Assembly (NCBI GenBank): GCA_029846755.1
Contig: JARWBI010000010.1
Span: 51,845-115,844 of the forward strand
DNA: 64,000 bases
Direction of reading: 5' to 3'
Source of the DNA: Falsirhodobacter flavus
GTDB lineage: Bacteria > Pseudomonadota > Alphaproteobacteria > Rhodobacterales > Rhodobacteraceae
The translations under genes and the position numbers were made by a program. The notes beneath the pieces were generated by a model. It made no database searches and had not been told where the DNA came from. It saw only the letters and a list, made by a program, of their open reading frames with translations. Shown in pieces: positions 26,077 to 34,770 of this stretch (position 1 is the first letter of the stretch; each line of letters begins with the position of its first letter).

Positions 26077-26858
26077 CGCTGCTGTCGGTGCGCGATCTGT
26101 CGCTGTCCTATCCCTTGCCGCGCCGGTCTTGGCGCAGGTCTGCCCCCGTGCGCGCGCTGCATGGCCTGAGCTTCGAGATGGGCGAGGGCGAGCGTGTGGG
26201 GCTGGTCGGCATGTCCGGTTCGGGCAAGTCCAGCCTGCTGCGATGCCTACTGGCGATGGAACCGGCGGCCACGGGGCAGGTGCTCCTGCGGGGCCGGCCC
26301 GTCGCCGCGGGATCGGTGGCCGCGCTGCGCTGGTATCGCCGTGCGGTGCAATATGTGCCGCAGGACCCCATAGCCTCGCTGGAGCCGCGGATGACCGTGG
26401 CGCAGTCGGTGGCGGAACCGCTTCTGCGCCTGCGGGTCGATTGCGACCCCATGCGCCGGGCCGAGGAGGCGCTGGAGAGCGTCGGCCTCGATCACCGTTT
26501 CCTGCGCCGCCGTCCGGACGAGCTGTCGGGCGGGCAGGCGCAGCGCGTCGCCATCGCCCGTGCCATCGCCACGCGCCCGTCGCTTCTGTTGACCGACGAA
26601 CCCGTCAGCGGGCTGGACATGACCAGCCGCGTGCAGGTGGTGGAGGTGTTGCGCCATCTGTCCGAGGTGCATGGCACCGCGATCCTGATGGTGTCGCACG
26701 ATATCTCGGTGGTGGCGGGCCTGTGTCGCCGCGCCATGGTGATGGATGGCGGCCGCATCGTCGAGGATCGGCCCGTGGCCGCGATGCTGCGCGATCCGCA
26801 TCACCCGCACACGAGCGAACTTCTGAACGCCGCCCCGCCGATGACCGCCGCGGCCTGA
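26073..26858 (+). CDS. ABC importer ATPase, second subunit
   Basis: A 262-aa partner ATPase (DppF/NikE/CntF-like): Walker A GMSGSGKS, LEPRMTVAQSVAEPLL after the Q-loop, signature LSGGQAQRVAIARA, Walker B LLTDEPVSGLD, H-loop VSHD. It also stops soon after the core fold, with no oligopeptide C-terminal domain. Start MTLLSVRDLS overlaps the previous stop by ATGA; longer readings into the upstream gene are frame shadow. Together the two ATPases would power the fused permease downstream. Confidence 0.92.
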   Translation: MTLLSVRDLSLSYPLPRRSWRRSAPVRALHGLSFEMGEGERVGLVGMSGSGKSSLLRCLLAMEPAATGQVLLRGRPVAAGSVAALRWYRRAVQYVPQDPIASLEPRMTVAQSVAEPLLRLRVDCDPMRRAEEALESVGLDHRFLRRRPDELSGGQAQRVAIARAIATRPSLLLTDEPVSGLDMTSRVQVVEVLRHLSEVHGTAILMVSHDISVVAGLCRRAMVMDGGRIVEDRPVAAMLRDPHHPHTSELLNAAPPMTAAA

Positions 26859-26874
26859 ACTCCAAGGACCCCCC

Positions 26875-28329
26875 ATGAAACTTATGCTGAGCGCCGCGCT
26901 GATCGGCCTGACCCTTGCGGGCACCGCCCATGCCGACGATCCGCGCATCCATCTGGCGATGTTGCAGCCGCCGCGCTCGGGGCTGAACCCGCTGACGGAT
27001 GACGCATTCAAGCTGTCGCGCTGGTCCACCGCGGAAACGCTGATCCGGCTGAACGCGGCGGGCGAGCCGCAACCCTTTCTGGCCACCGAATGGGCGCAGG
27101 TCGATGACAAGACATGGCGTTTCGTCATCCGGCAGGGGGTGAAGTTCCACGATGGCACGGACCTGACGCCGGAACGCGTCGTCGCGTCGTTGATGGCGGC
27201 GACCGAGGCGGTGCCTGCGCCGCGCATCCTGAACGGCTTTCCGATGACCGTGGAGGCGGACGGCGACGCGGTGATCGTGCGGACCGAAACGCCCGATCCG
27301 CTGCTGCCGAACCGCTTGTCCAGCCCGCAGCTGGCCATTCTGGCCGAACGCGCCTATCGGGCGGACGGCACCGTGGTTCCGACCGGCGCGGGCACCGGCC
27401 CGTTCGAGCTGAAACTCATCGACGGCGTGACCAGCGCCCATCTGGACCGTTTCGATGGTTACTGGGGCGAACGAGCGAAGCTCTCGGGCATCGACGCCGA
27501 CTATGTGGGCGACGGCACCTCCCGTGGCGCAGCACTGCGGACCGGCACTGCGGACATCGTCGAGGCGGTCCCCGTCAGCCAGGCCGCGCTGATCGACCCC
27601 GATCTGGTCCACGAAGTGCCGATGCCGCGCACCAACACCCTGTATGTGAACACCGGGAGCGGCCCGCTGGCCGATCCCGCCCTGCGCGCTGCGGTGCGCG
27701 AGGCTGTGGACCGTGCCGCGATCGTGCGCACCGTCTATGAAGGCCGCGCGGATGAGGCACGTGGCCTGCTTGGCCCCGCGCTGCCTTGGGCGGACGGGCT
27801 GCGTAGCCCGGTTCAGCATCTTGCGGCGGGCGATCCGAACGGCGCGGAGATCACCATCGGCACGTTTACGGACCGTGCCGAACTGCCCGAGGTGGCCGTG
27901 CTGATCGAACAACAGCTGGAGGCGGCGGGCTTCGCAGTCACGCAGGATGTCCGCGAATACGCGCATATCGAGGCCGACGCCTTGGCAGGCGCGTTCGACA
28001 TCTTCATCCTGTCGCGGGCGACGATGTTGGATTCAGGCGATCCGGTTGCTTACATGGTCGCGGATTTCTCGTGCGAGGGGTCGTTCAATATCGGACAGTT
28101 GTGCGATCCTGCGGTCGATGCCGCGCTGGACAAAGCAGCGGCAACGACACCGGGTGAGGACCGCCGCCGCGCGATCATCGACGCCGAGGAAGCCATCCTT
28201 GCCACCGATGCCGCGATCCCGCTTCTGCATGAACGTGTGATGCAGGGCGAACAGCCGGGTGTCGCCGATGCCGAACGGGACCCGCGCGAACGCATGATCA
28301 TCACCGAACATACGACGCTGGAAGAATGA
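26875..28329 (+). CDS. ABC substrate-binding protein, family 5 (NikA/CntA/DppA-like)
   Basis: A 484-aa periplasmic binding protein with a Sec signal peptide (MKLMLSAALIGLTLAGTAHA, cleavage after AHA). SBP_bac_5 landmarks are WAQVDDKTWRFVIRQGVKFH, DLTPERVVASL, GTGPFELKLIDG and the hinge region ALRAAVREAVDRAAIVRTVY. The family binds peptides, nickel complexes, haem or nicotianamine-like metallophores. With short ATPases and a Zur-like promoter, a metal-chelate ligand is a reasonable inference; a peptide is the alternative. Its stop overlaps the permease start (ATGA). Confidence 0.9.
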   Translation: MKLMLSAALIGLTLAGTAHADDPRIHLAMLQPPRSGLNPLTDDAFKLSRWSTAETLIRLNAAGEPQPFLATEWAQVDDKTWRFVIRQGVKFHDGTDLTPERVVASLMAATEAVPAPRILNGFPMTVEADGDAVIVRTETPDPLLPNRLSSPQLAILAERAYRADGTVVPTGAGTGPFELKLIDGVTSAHLDRFDGYWGERAKLSGIDADYVGDGTSRGAALRTGTADIVEAVPVSQAALIDPDLVHEVPMPRTNTLYVNTGSGPLADPALRAAVREAVDRAAIVRTVYEGRADEARGLLGPALPWADGLRSPVQHLAAGDPNGAEITIGTFTDRAELPEVAVLIEQQLEAAGFAVTQDVREYAHIEADALAGAFDIFILSRATMLDSGDPVAYMVADFSCEGSFNIGQLCDPAVDAALDKAAATTPGEDRRRAIIDAEEAILATDAAIPLLHERVMQGEQPGVADAERDPRERMIITEHTTLEE

Positions 28330-30152
28330 TCCGGACGCTCGATCGCCTGATCCCCGCGCTGTCGCGCGGGGTGACGCTGGCTGCCGTAATGGTGCTGATC
28401 GCAATGCTGCCCTGGATTTCGGGCCGCGATCCGGCGCTGAGCATTCTGCGCGCCCGCATGGGCGATCAGGATGCCACCCCCGAGGCGCTGGCTGCGATCC
28501 GCGATAAGCTGGGGCTGGCGGCGGGACCGGTCCAGCATATGCGCGACTGGATCACGGGGCTGCTGCAGGGCGATTGGGGAACATCCTGGATATCCGGCGC
28601 GCCGGTTCTGGCAGGCACTTTGAAGGCCCTGTTGGTTTCGCTGACGCTGATGTCGGCGGCCTTCGGCGTGGCGGTGGTGGCCGCGATCCTACTGGCATGG
28701 CCGACGATGCGTCGGGGGCTGCGCGGACGCGATACGCACAGCGCGGGCGCGGTGGCCGCCATCCTGACGGCGATGCCGGAATTCACGCTGTCGGCGTTGT
28801 TTCTCGTGGTGTTCTCGGTCTGGCTGGCGTGGTTTCCGCCCTATGGCTGGGGTAGCGCGGGGCATATCGTGCTGCCTGCGTTGGCGCTCGGTCTGCCCGG
28901 CGGCGGGCTTCTGGGGCGGCTGCTGACGAATGCGATCGCCGCGACCTTTCACGAACGCTGGATTGCCACATGGGCGGTTGCGGGTTTCACGCGCGGCCAG
29001 ATCGCGCGGGCCGTGCTGCGCCGCAGCCTGCCTGCGCTGATGCCGCAGATCGGGATGATCGTCGTTGCAATGACGGGCGGGGCAATCGCGGTGGAGCAGG
29101 TGTTCTCCATACCCGGTCTGGGGCGGGCGGTGCTGGGTGCGGCCTCGGCGCAGGATCTGCCGGCGTTGCAGGCGGGGATCCTGATCCTGCTTGTGAATGC
29201 GCTAGCAATAGGGGTCACGGTCAACCTGATTCGAGTGGGCTTGTTGGGTCGCGCCTTGCAGATGCGCGCGCTGCCCGTACCGCAGATCGCGTCCCCGCCG
29301 CCGAGCGGCCGCCTTTGGCTGGTGCCGGTCGTGGTGCTGATATTGCTGGCGGCGCTCGTGATGGCCGGGCTGCCGCGCGATGCCTATTCGTCGCAGTTCA
29401 TCCGGTTGCAGCCGCCCGGTCTGGCGTTGCCGCTCGGGGCGGACGGGCTGGGGCGCGATGTGCTGGCGCGCATCGCGCATGGCGCTGTCTCAACGATCGG
29501 AATGGCGGCATTTGTCACCCTGATCTCGCTGGTGGTCGGGCTGGGGATCGGGCTGATGCCGCGCATCGCCATCGGCCTGATCGAGGTGACGAAGGCCACT
29601 CCTCCCACCATTGCCGCGCTGATCGTCGTTGCCGCCATGGGCCCGAGCGCGCTTGGCGCAGTGATCGCCGTCTCTGCCGTCGCATGGGCGCCGCTGGCGG
29701 CCCATACCGCCGCGCTGGTGTCCGAGGCGCGAGCCCAGCCCCATGTCCGCATCGCGCCGATCCTTGGTGTCGGGCCGCTGCGGCTGATCCCCCGCTCGAT
29801 CCTGCCCGCCGTCTTCGGCCCCGTGCTGCGCCACGCGATGCTGCGGTTGCCGGGCAACGCGCTTGCCTTGGCGGGCTTAGGATTTTTGGGGCTGGGGGCG
29901 CGTCCGCCCGCTCCGGAATGGGGGCTGATTCTTGCCGACGCGCTGCCCTATGTGGAACGCGCGCCGTTGTCGGTGCTTACCCCGGTTGCTGCGCTGGCGC
30001 TGATGTCGGTGCTGGGCGTGTCGCTGGCGTCACTATCCCGCTGCCATTTCAGCATAAGTCTGCACATTTGGAAAAAATATATGAAAAATCCTGATAATAT
30101 CGCATTTAATTTCAATGTCTTAAGTCGGGTCTGCAAACGATTCGGGTCATAA
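28326..30152 (+). CDS. fused double ABC permease (DppB-DppC type), 3' end altered by transposon insertion
   Basis: One polypeptide carries two BPD-type permease domains: residues about 1-315 resemble DppB/NikB (MIRTLDRLIPAL, then RAVLRRSLPALMPQIGMIVV with VEQVFSIPGLGRAVLGA) and about 330-570 resemble DppC/NikC (LPLGADGLGRDVLARIAHGA, then GNALALAGLGFLGLGARPPAPEWGLIL). Usually these are two genes. The native end would lie soon after MSVLGVSLASLSR; from there the frame enters the left end of the mobile element and adds about 34 foreign residues (CHFSISLHIWKK...). Probably only the last few native residues are lost, so function may survive. Confidence 0.88.
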   Translation: MIRTLDRLIPALSRGVTLAAVMVLIAMLPWISGRDPALSILRARMGDQDATPEALAAIRDKLGLAAGPVQHMRDWITGLLQGDWGTSWISGAPVLAGTLKALLVSLTLMSAAFGVAVVAAILLAWPTMRRGLRGRDTHSAGAVAAILTAMPEFTLSALFLVVFSVWLAWFPPYGWGSAGHIVLPALALGLPGGGLLGRLLTNAIAATFHERWIATWAVAGFTRGQIARAVLRRSLPALMPQIGMIVVAMTGGAIAVEQVFSIPGLGRAVLGAASAQDLPALQAGILILLVNALAIGVTVNLIRVGLLGRALQMRALPVPQIASPPPSGRLWLVPVVVLILLAALVMAGLPRDAYSSQFIRLQPPGLALPLGADGLGRDVLARIAHGAVSTIGMAAFVTLISLVVGLGIGLMPRIAIGLIEVTKATPPTIAALIVVAAMGPSALGAVIAVSAVAWAPLAAHTAALVSEARAQPHVRIAPILGVGPLRLIPRSILPAVFGPVLRHAMLRLPGNALALAGLGFLGLGARPPAPEWGLILADALPYVERAPLSVLTPVAALALMSVLGVSLASLSRCHFSISLHIWKKYMKNPDNIAFNFNVLSRVCKRFGS

Positions 30153-30182
30153 GTCTGCACGTTCACAGCATATGTCTGCACA
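30042..30182 (+). repeat. left transposon end with repeated transposase-binding sites
   Basis: The tip TGCCATTTCAG is at 30042-30052. CATAAGTCTGCAC(A) occurs at 30053-30066 and 30148-30160, and CATATGTCTGCACA at 30169-30182; a degenerate copy (TAAGTCGGGTCTGCA) lies at 30121-30135. All point the same way. Such arrays at the ends of Tn7, Tn5053 and Tn402 bind TnsB/TniA. Confidence 0.75.
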
Positions 30183-30211
30183 CTTCCGAGCCCAAGAGGC
30201 GCACAAACGAA

Positions 30212-30236
30212 AAGGGCCCACACACGGCGGGCCCTT
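30212..30236 (-). terminator. terminator of the tni operon
   Basis: AAGGGCCC and GGGCCCTT form a perfect 8-bp stem with a nine-base loop about 20 bases after the tniB stop; on the minus strand it continues TTCGTTTG, a usable U-tract. It keeps tni transcription from running into the transposon end. Confidence 0.75.
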
Positions 30237-30257
30237 GTTTACAGGAATGTCGGTGGA

Positions 30258-31238
30258 TCAGGTGTCGCTTGAAATGAATTCGAGCAGCTTGTCCGGATTG
30301 AACGCTTCTTCGTAATCATCCAATGAAAACGGTGAAAATCCTTCGGCAGTGCCGTAGATGACAGAGAATGCCCGATCGAAGTGTTTCATCGAAATTCTTT
30401 TTTGCCCTGCAAGCACGCATTTGGTGAGTGCTTCGATGAGCAGTTCAATGACCAGCCCCCAACGAAAAGAACAAGCAAAGCTGAGGCGTTCATAGAAATC
30501 AGCGCTGGAAATCTTGTCGAAAGACACCCCGGCCTTGTCGGCGTAACTGTAGCACAATGTATTCAATTCATCGAAGTCTTTTTCTGGATTGATCATTTCA
30601 AAATGGACGGGGCTAAGAAGCAACTTGAGTTGTTTACGCTCTTCCTTCTCGATATCGCTCTCAATGTGCTTTGCGAGTGTTGGAACGCCAGACATGATAA
30701 CCATAAGCGGCCATCGCTCGTCCTTCATTATCGACTTGAATTGATCGAGGACTATTCGGTTTGCAGCGTTTCCCGTGTCGGTGAACATATGCTGACATTC
30801 ATCAAAGTAAATCCCGACTACGCCTTGTCGTTTTGCTTGCTGATGGACCGTTGACCAGATGTATGCCTGGGTTCTGTTTCGGCCTTCGCACGGATATTCT
30901 AATGCCTGGAGTGCAATGATTCCGAGGTCTTTCCAAGTCATGCGACCGGGAAGTTTGCAGGATACAATGCGGGCCGGGAGGCCACTCGGCATTATCAAGG
31001 CATCTTCATTCAATTCAGAGATCACGCGCCGAAGTTCATGTGATTTGCCCACGCGCGAGTTCCCGGTGACCAGAACGCCTTTTGCTTCGAATGGTGCGCC
31101 GATGGAGGTGTAAGTGAAGTAGTCCGTCAGGCGAGATTTGAGCGTAGCTCGAAGTTTTTCGACACGCGGGAACGGGTAGTGCGCCTTTTTCAAAGGAAGC
31201 GCGACTGCCACTTCGTCCATGTTTACGAACTGGCTCAT
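30258..31238 (-). CDS. tniB: TniB/TnsC-family AAA+ transposition regulator
   Basis: A 326-aa ATPase that in Tn7 and Tn5053 relatives forms filaments on target DNA and activates the transposase. Walker A is GNSRVGKS (59-66), Walker B is GIYFDECQH (Asp146, Glu147), sensor 1 region LMVIMSGVPTL. The N terminus (VALPLKKAHYPFPRVEKL) matches TniB proteins. GC content is clearly lower than the flanking chromosome. The start overlaps the tniA stop by ATGA. In complete systems the partner TniQ/TnsD selects the site and contacts this protein; no such gene follows, because the transposon end comes next. Confidence 0.88.
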   Translation of the reverse strand: MSQFVNMDEVAVALPLKKAHYPFPRVEKLRATLKSRLTDYFTYTSIGAPFEAKGVLVTGNSRVGKSHELRRVISELNEDALIMPSGLPARIVSCKLPGRMTWKDLGIIALQALEYPCEGRNRTQAYIWSTVHQQAKRQGVVGIYFDECQHMFTDTGNAANRIVLDQFKSIMKDERWPLMVIMSGVPTLAKHIESDIEKEERKQLKLLLSPVHFEMINPEKDFDELNTLCYSYADKAGVSFDKISSADFYERLSFACSFRWGLVIELLIEALTKCVLAGQKRISMKHFDRAFSVIYGTAEGFSPFSLDDYEEAFNPDKLLEFISSDT

Positions 31239-33577
31239 TGGAGATCCTTGATGTTTGCTGGACGACCGAACATCGGTGCCGCAGATTTCGTTGTCCCGCT
31301 CCGCCGACCGGAGGCAGTAGGTGGTTTCCGCCGTGTCTTGGCTACTTCTGGTTCCGCCGTCGCCCGGTCGATGTCTCCTGGAAGATCGTCATCATCGCAG
31401 GATGCCTCGGGATCGAAGGCGTCCGCGACACCATCGATTACAGTCGGTCCGGAGCCGATCTGATACACGTTCGGACCGGAACTCAGACTGGTGAGCGCGC
31501 CTGGCTCCACTGTTCCTTCCAGTTTGGTTCGCACGATCCGAGCGCCAGCGAACACTGTCTTCGCCTTGCGTTGGCACTCTTCCACGGTGCTGTAACTGCG
31601 ATTGAGCTTTCGCTCGACCCCGATCGCCCGCAGTTGATTGAACAGTTTCCGTCGAGCTCGCGCGATCCGATCCTCATAGAATTGCGTGGCCTGTGGATCC
31701 TCTTTGCGGCATTCAGCCATCAGTTTTAGGACTTCAGGCACGGTCAGGTCCGCAAATACGGTTGTCTGGAGAGTGACCGCGATCGGGTTGTCGAGGCCTT
31801 GGATGACGACTGTCGCGCAGTTCACGTCATCCGGGTCAACGAAGACAGAGACCTTGCGAGATTTGACTGCGGGATCCTCGCGTCGCCGCTGAAACTCGTC
31901 GGAATCGAACCAGATACCGCCAAAGACTTTGACGCCTTCGTCCGATGGAGTCGCCTTGACTTTCCATCCAAGCTGGATCCGGCGCATGTGTTGGTCGATA
32001 GGCATAGCACCACGGGCCCGATTGATCTCGTTGTAGACATCGATCGGGCGGCGCGTCCACATTCCGAACCCCGTGTGGCGCATCGACGGATACTCGTCGA
32101 TGAAGAACCGTGTGAGGATTCCACAGAGCTCATCGACATCGAGAACACCGTTAGCGATCGCGTCGTAGCCGGGCAATTCGCCTGCTTTTCGCCCTGTATA
32201 ACCATGAATCAGCTTGAGCAGGACTGACTCAATGGTGCCAAACATCCGCTCGACGTATGGCTTATCGGTGGCAGCGTGCGCGCGTGCAACGATGTCGATT
32301 GCGCCCATGCCGACAAGTGCGCTGATCGGAGTCGATGCGCGGAGACCAGTTCCGTTGTCGTGTTTGAGGGTCCCTATTCCGACACCATCTACGGCCTGCC
32401 CTTCGCAACCATAGATCTGGGCCTCACGCGCTTTGGACCGCGTTGCCATTCTGAACAGCTGCAAGGTTGCTTCTGCCTTGGGCTGAGCGCTGATGACCCA
32501 GGCCAGAACCATGCGCGTCGCCACATCGATAAGGACAAGAATATGTAGGCGCTTCTGGATGATCTCGTCGATTTCCTTGAGCGTATTTTTCTGTTTGTCA
32601 GAAAGCTTTTCCCAAGTGCCACTGACCTTTGCCGATACGACGAGAGACGCTTTGCATTCGTCGATCTCAACATACTCGCCGATGAACAGGGCGCGGATGT
32701 CAGTGCTCCCCCGCCCTCGACGGTTGCGCGCGACCCTCTCACCCTTCGTCGCGACAAGATACTCGGTTTCGGAAACGATCTGCTTGCGGTGTGCTTGAAG
32801 CGTTGCTGCTGCCGGCATGATCAATGTCGGCAGATCGTTCGGGCGCCGACGGTTGTTCTCTTCCGTAACCAGCATCTGGAGGTGCCCAAGGACGTTGGCG
32901 ACACTGGAACCTTTCAGGTCGAGCCCAATTTCTTCCCACGCTTGCGTCATAAGCTCGCGCAGGCGGTGCGGAATTCTCGGCTCTCGTCGGCCCTGCAGAT
33001 GAAAGAGCGGCACCAACGCGTCTTTTGGACGCTCTCCTTCTTTGAGGTTCTCGAACTCCTTGAGAAATTCTATCAGCTTACGACCCTTGTGGAGAGTCCA
33101 TCGGCCCCCTTTGTTTCCGCCTCGCGGACCTTCCAGCTGGATAGGTTCGCCGAGAAGAAATTGAGCAATGTCGCGCACTGCGCGTCGCAGCGGCTCAACG
33201 CTCCGCCAATTGAGTTCCAGTCGCGGATTCCCGCTTTCTTCGCGCAAATGCGCTCGCACCTTCTGCATTGCCACGCAGCATGCAACTCGAAACTCAGCTT
33301 CTTGTTGTGCGCTGTCCGACAAGGCTTCCGCGCTCGACACCCCGCCGAGACGATGCCTTATTCGGTTACCAGTGAGCGCTACGGTGATGTCTACTGCACC
33401 TCCTGGAAGCTTCAACTGATCGACGATGGAAGAAAAGTCGATGCCACGGATTTCTCCGGAAGACTCATCCATCAGTTCATAGCCGTGAGCCAACTTGCCT
33501 CGAACAATCATCGCGCCCATTGGCAGGGTGATTTTTGTGCCGCTTGGAAGGTGATAATTGGGGGCGTCCGGGGTCAT
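31235..33577 (-). CDS. tniA: TniA/TnsB-family DDE transposase
   Basis: A 780-aa retroviral-integrase-fold transposase that would cut and join the element ends. The catalytic triad appears complete: Asp306 in YVEIDECKASL, Asp407 in LKHDNGTGL and Glu443 in KPYVERMFGTIES; ILVLIDVATRMVLAWVISA lies between the first two, as in TnsB and TniA. N-terminal helix-turn-helix regions for end binding precede it, and a Mu-type beta-barrel region follows (GIWFDSDEFQRRRED). The C-terminal ~90 residues are a low-homology, charged tail ending in RRSGTTKSAAPMFGRP, the part that in TnsB contacts TnsC. It overlaps the tnsA-like stop by ATGA. Confidence 0.9.
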   Translation of the reverse strand: MTPDAPNYHLPSGTKITLPMGAMIVRGKLAHGYELMDESSGEIRGIDFSSIVDQLKLPGGAVDITVALTGNRIRHRLGGVSSAEALSDSAQQEAEFRVACCVAMQKVRAHLREESGNPRLELNWRSVEPLRRAVRDIAQFLLGEPIQLEGPRGGNKGGRWTLHKGRKLIEFLKEFENLKEGERPKDALVPLFHLQGRREPRIPHRLRELMTQAWEEIGLDLKGSSVANVLGHLQMLVTEENNRRRPNDLPTLIMPAAATLQAHRKQIVSETEYLVATKGERVARNRRGRGSTDIRALFIGEYVEIDECKASLVVSAKVSGTWEKLSDKQKNTLKEIDEIIQKRLHILVLIDVATRMVLAWVISAQPKAEATLQLFRMATRSKAREAQIYGCEGQAVDGVGIGTLKHDNGTGLRASTPISALVGMGAIDIVARAHAATDKPYVERMFGTIESVLLKLIHGYTGRKAGELPGYDAIANGVLDVDELCGILTRFFIDEYPSMRHTGFGMWTRRPIDVYNEINRARGAMPIDQHMRRIQLGWKVKATPSDEGVKVFGGIWFDSDEFQRRREDPAVKSRKVSVFVDPDDVNCATVVIQGLDNPIAVTLQTTVFADLTVPEVLKLMAECRKEDPQATQFYEDRIARARRKLFNQLRAIGVERKLNRSYSTVEECQRKAKTVFAGARIVRTKLEGTVEPGALTSLSSGPNVYQIGSGPTVIDGVADAFDPEASCDDDDLPGDIDRATAEPEVAKTRRKPPTASGRRSGTTKSAAPMFGRPANIKDLQ

Positions 33578-34320
33578 GCTGAAACCCCGATGCGCGAAAG
33601 CTCACATAGCACGTGATCCAGATTTGCATGGAGCTTCTTCGCTGCAACGAGCCTGTAGCAGGACTGAAACACCCGGTGCTGTTCAATGGCAACTTTCGGA
33701 AAGATATCCTGCATCAGGCGGATCGATCGATTGCCCCTTACCGTTTCCAGCACGCACTCATCAGCTTCGGCATCTGGCTGAGCATGGAAGCGATACATCC
33801 TGAAAAGATTGTCACGGCGCTGGCGCGTGTAATCCGCTGCATTGACGACGATCATGTCGTCGGCGGCCGAGCGCGGGGTCGCCGCAATGATGGCATTGAT
33901 CGCGCGCTGGGTGGACGGCTTTTTCAGACTTGCCTCGTAACGCATGAACACGAGGCGGCGGTGCCCGTTCCTGAATGTCATCAGAATGTCATGCGTGTAT
34001 TCAGTGGACCGTCCGGAATCGTCGCGATACCGGACAGTCAGCGGTTGAAAGGCGATGTCGAAGAGCGCCGGATCCATCAGCGCTTGAACGCCCGCAGCCG
34101 CTTCGCTCACGCTATCAGTCATCGCAATCTTGGGCTTCCATTTATTCGCCGGGGTCTTGTAGGCGAAGAAAACTTTCTGCGACCAAGAGCTGCGACCAGA
34201 TGGGTCACGTTTACCATCGAAGGGCAGCACACCGTGGATGTCGCCCAACTCGATTTTGGCATCCGCAGGAAGCTTGCGGATGCCCTCGTTCCATTCGTCA
34301 TGTTCAATGACTGTAGACAT
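33574..34320 (-). CDS. TnsA-like endonuclease with altered active site
   Basis: A 248-aa protein in the tnsA position, directly before and overlapping tniA. The TnsA N-terminal fold is recognisable: SVSEAAAGVQALMDPALFDI, then FQPLTVRYRDDSGRSTEYTHD. TnsA makes the 5'-strand cuts that give cut-and-paste movement, using Glu, Asp and a Gln/Glu-x-Lys motif. Here Glu73 and Asp111 are kept, but the last motif reads VFMRYEAS, with Phe125 and Arg127 where Gln/Glu and Lys are expected. It may be inactive, structural or use a different chemistry. Its C-terminal half (KLHANLDHVLCELSRIG) could bind TnsC. Recognition is moderate; an unrelated element-specific protein is possible. Confidence 0.65.
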   Translation of the reverse strand: MSTVIEHDEWNEGIRKLPADAKIELGDIHGVLPFDGKRDPSGRSSWSQKVFFAYKTPANKWKPKIAMTDSVSEAAAGVQALMDPALFDIAFQPLTVRYRDDSGRSTEYTHDILMTFRNGHRRLVFMRYEASLKKPSTQRAINAIIAATPRSAADDMIVVNAADYTRQRRDNLFRMYRFHAQPDAEADECVLETVRGNRSIRLMQDIFPKVAIEQHRVFQSCYRLVAAKKLHANLDHVLCELSRIGVSA

Positions 34321-34770
34321 GCGTTCTCCGTTCCCGGACCGCTATGTTCCCGGATCACGAGGTTGACTATTTGGAGATCAAAGTCGCTGGCGTGCGGGCA
34401 TGCGCCGACCCCCGGGCGCAAACCCGGACACCTGCTACTTTGACCAGGCTCAAATGCGCCGCAGAGCGGTCGCGAAATTCTCAGATTGGTTCAGTGTCTG
34501 CGTCTCGGGTGCTTGGCGAAGATAACGCCGCGCCTTGGTAACCACACTATCCCACGACTTGCCTCATGAGTCCATAAGCTCATGTAAACAATGGATTTTT
34601 GTGAGAATTCAAATTCTGCAGCATTTTTCCCAAACGTCGTGGCATCCCTGTGATGCACTTCCGAGCCAAAGTTTTCAGCAATCTTCCTTTCCTGACACAG
34701 TTTTACCGGACCGGCCAACGACGTGGAAGACTACTGGCAACTGTCTTTGGGGATCGAGGGTATACTTAAC
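34321..34770. other. region upstream of the tnsA-like gene, no gene seen
   Basis: Should contain the promoter of the tni operon and possibly the right transposon end, but I found neither a copy of GTGCAGAC-type sites in inverted orientation nor a clear promoter. Two small inverted repeats are visible: AGAATT-CA-AATTCT at 34604-34617 and GCATC...GATGC near 34643-34656. The stretch GCACTTCCGAGCC near 34655 resembles CACTTCCGAGCCC next to the left-end repeats (30181), in the same orientation. Confidence 0.4.

Noticed and set aside
34321..34770. Right transposon end within the tnsA upstream region
   Set aside because: No inverted GTGCAGAC sites and no tip-like sequence were found; only one shared 12-base stretch in direct orientation with the left end.
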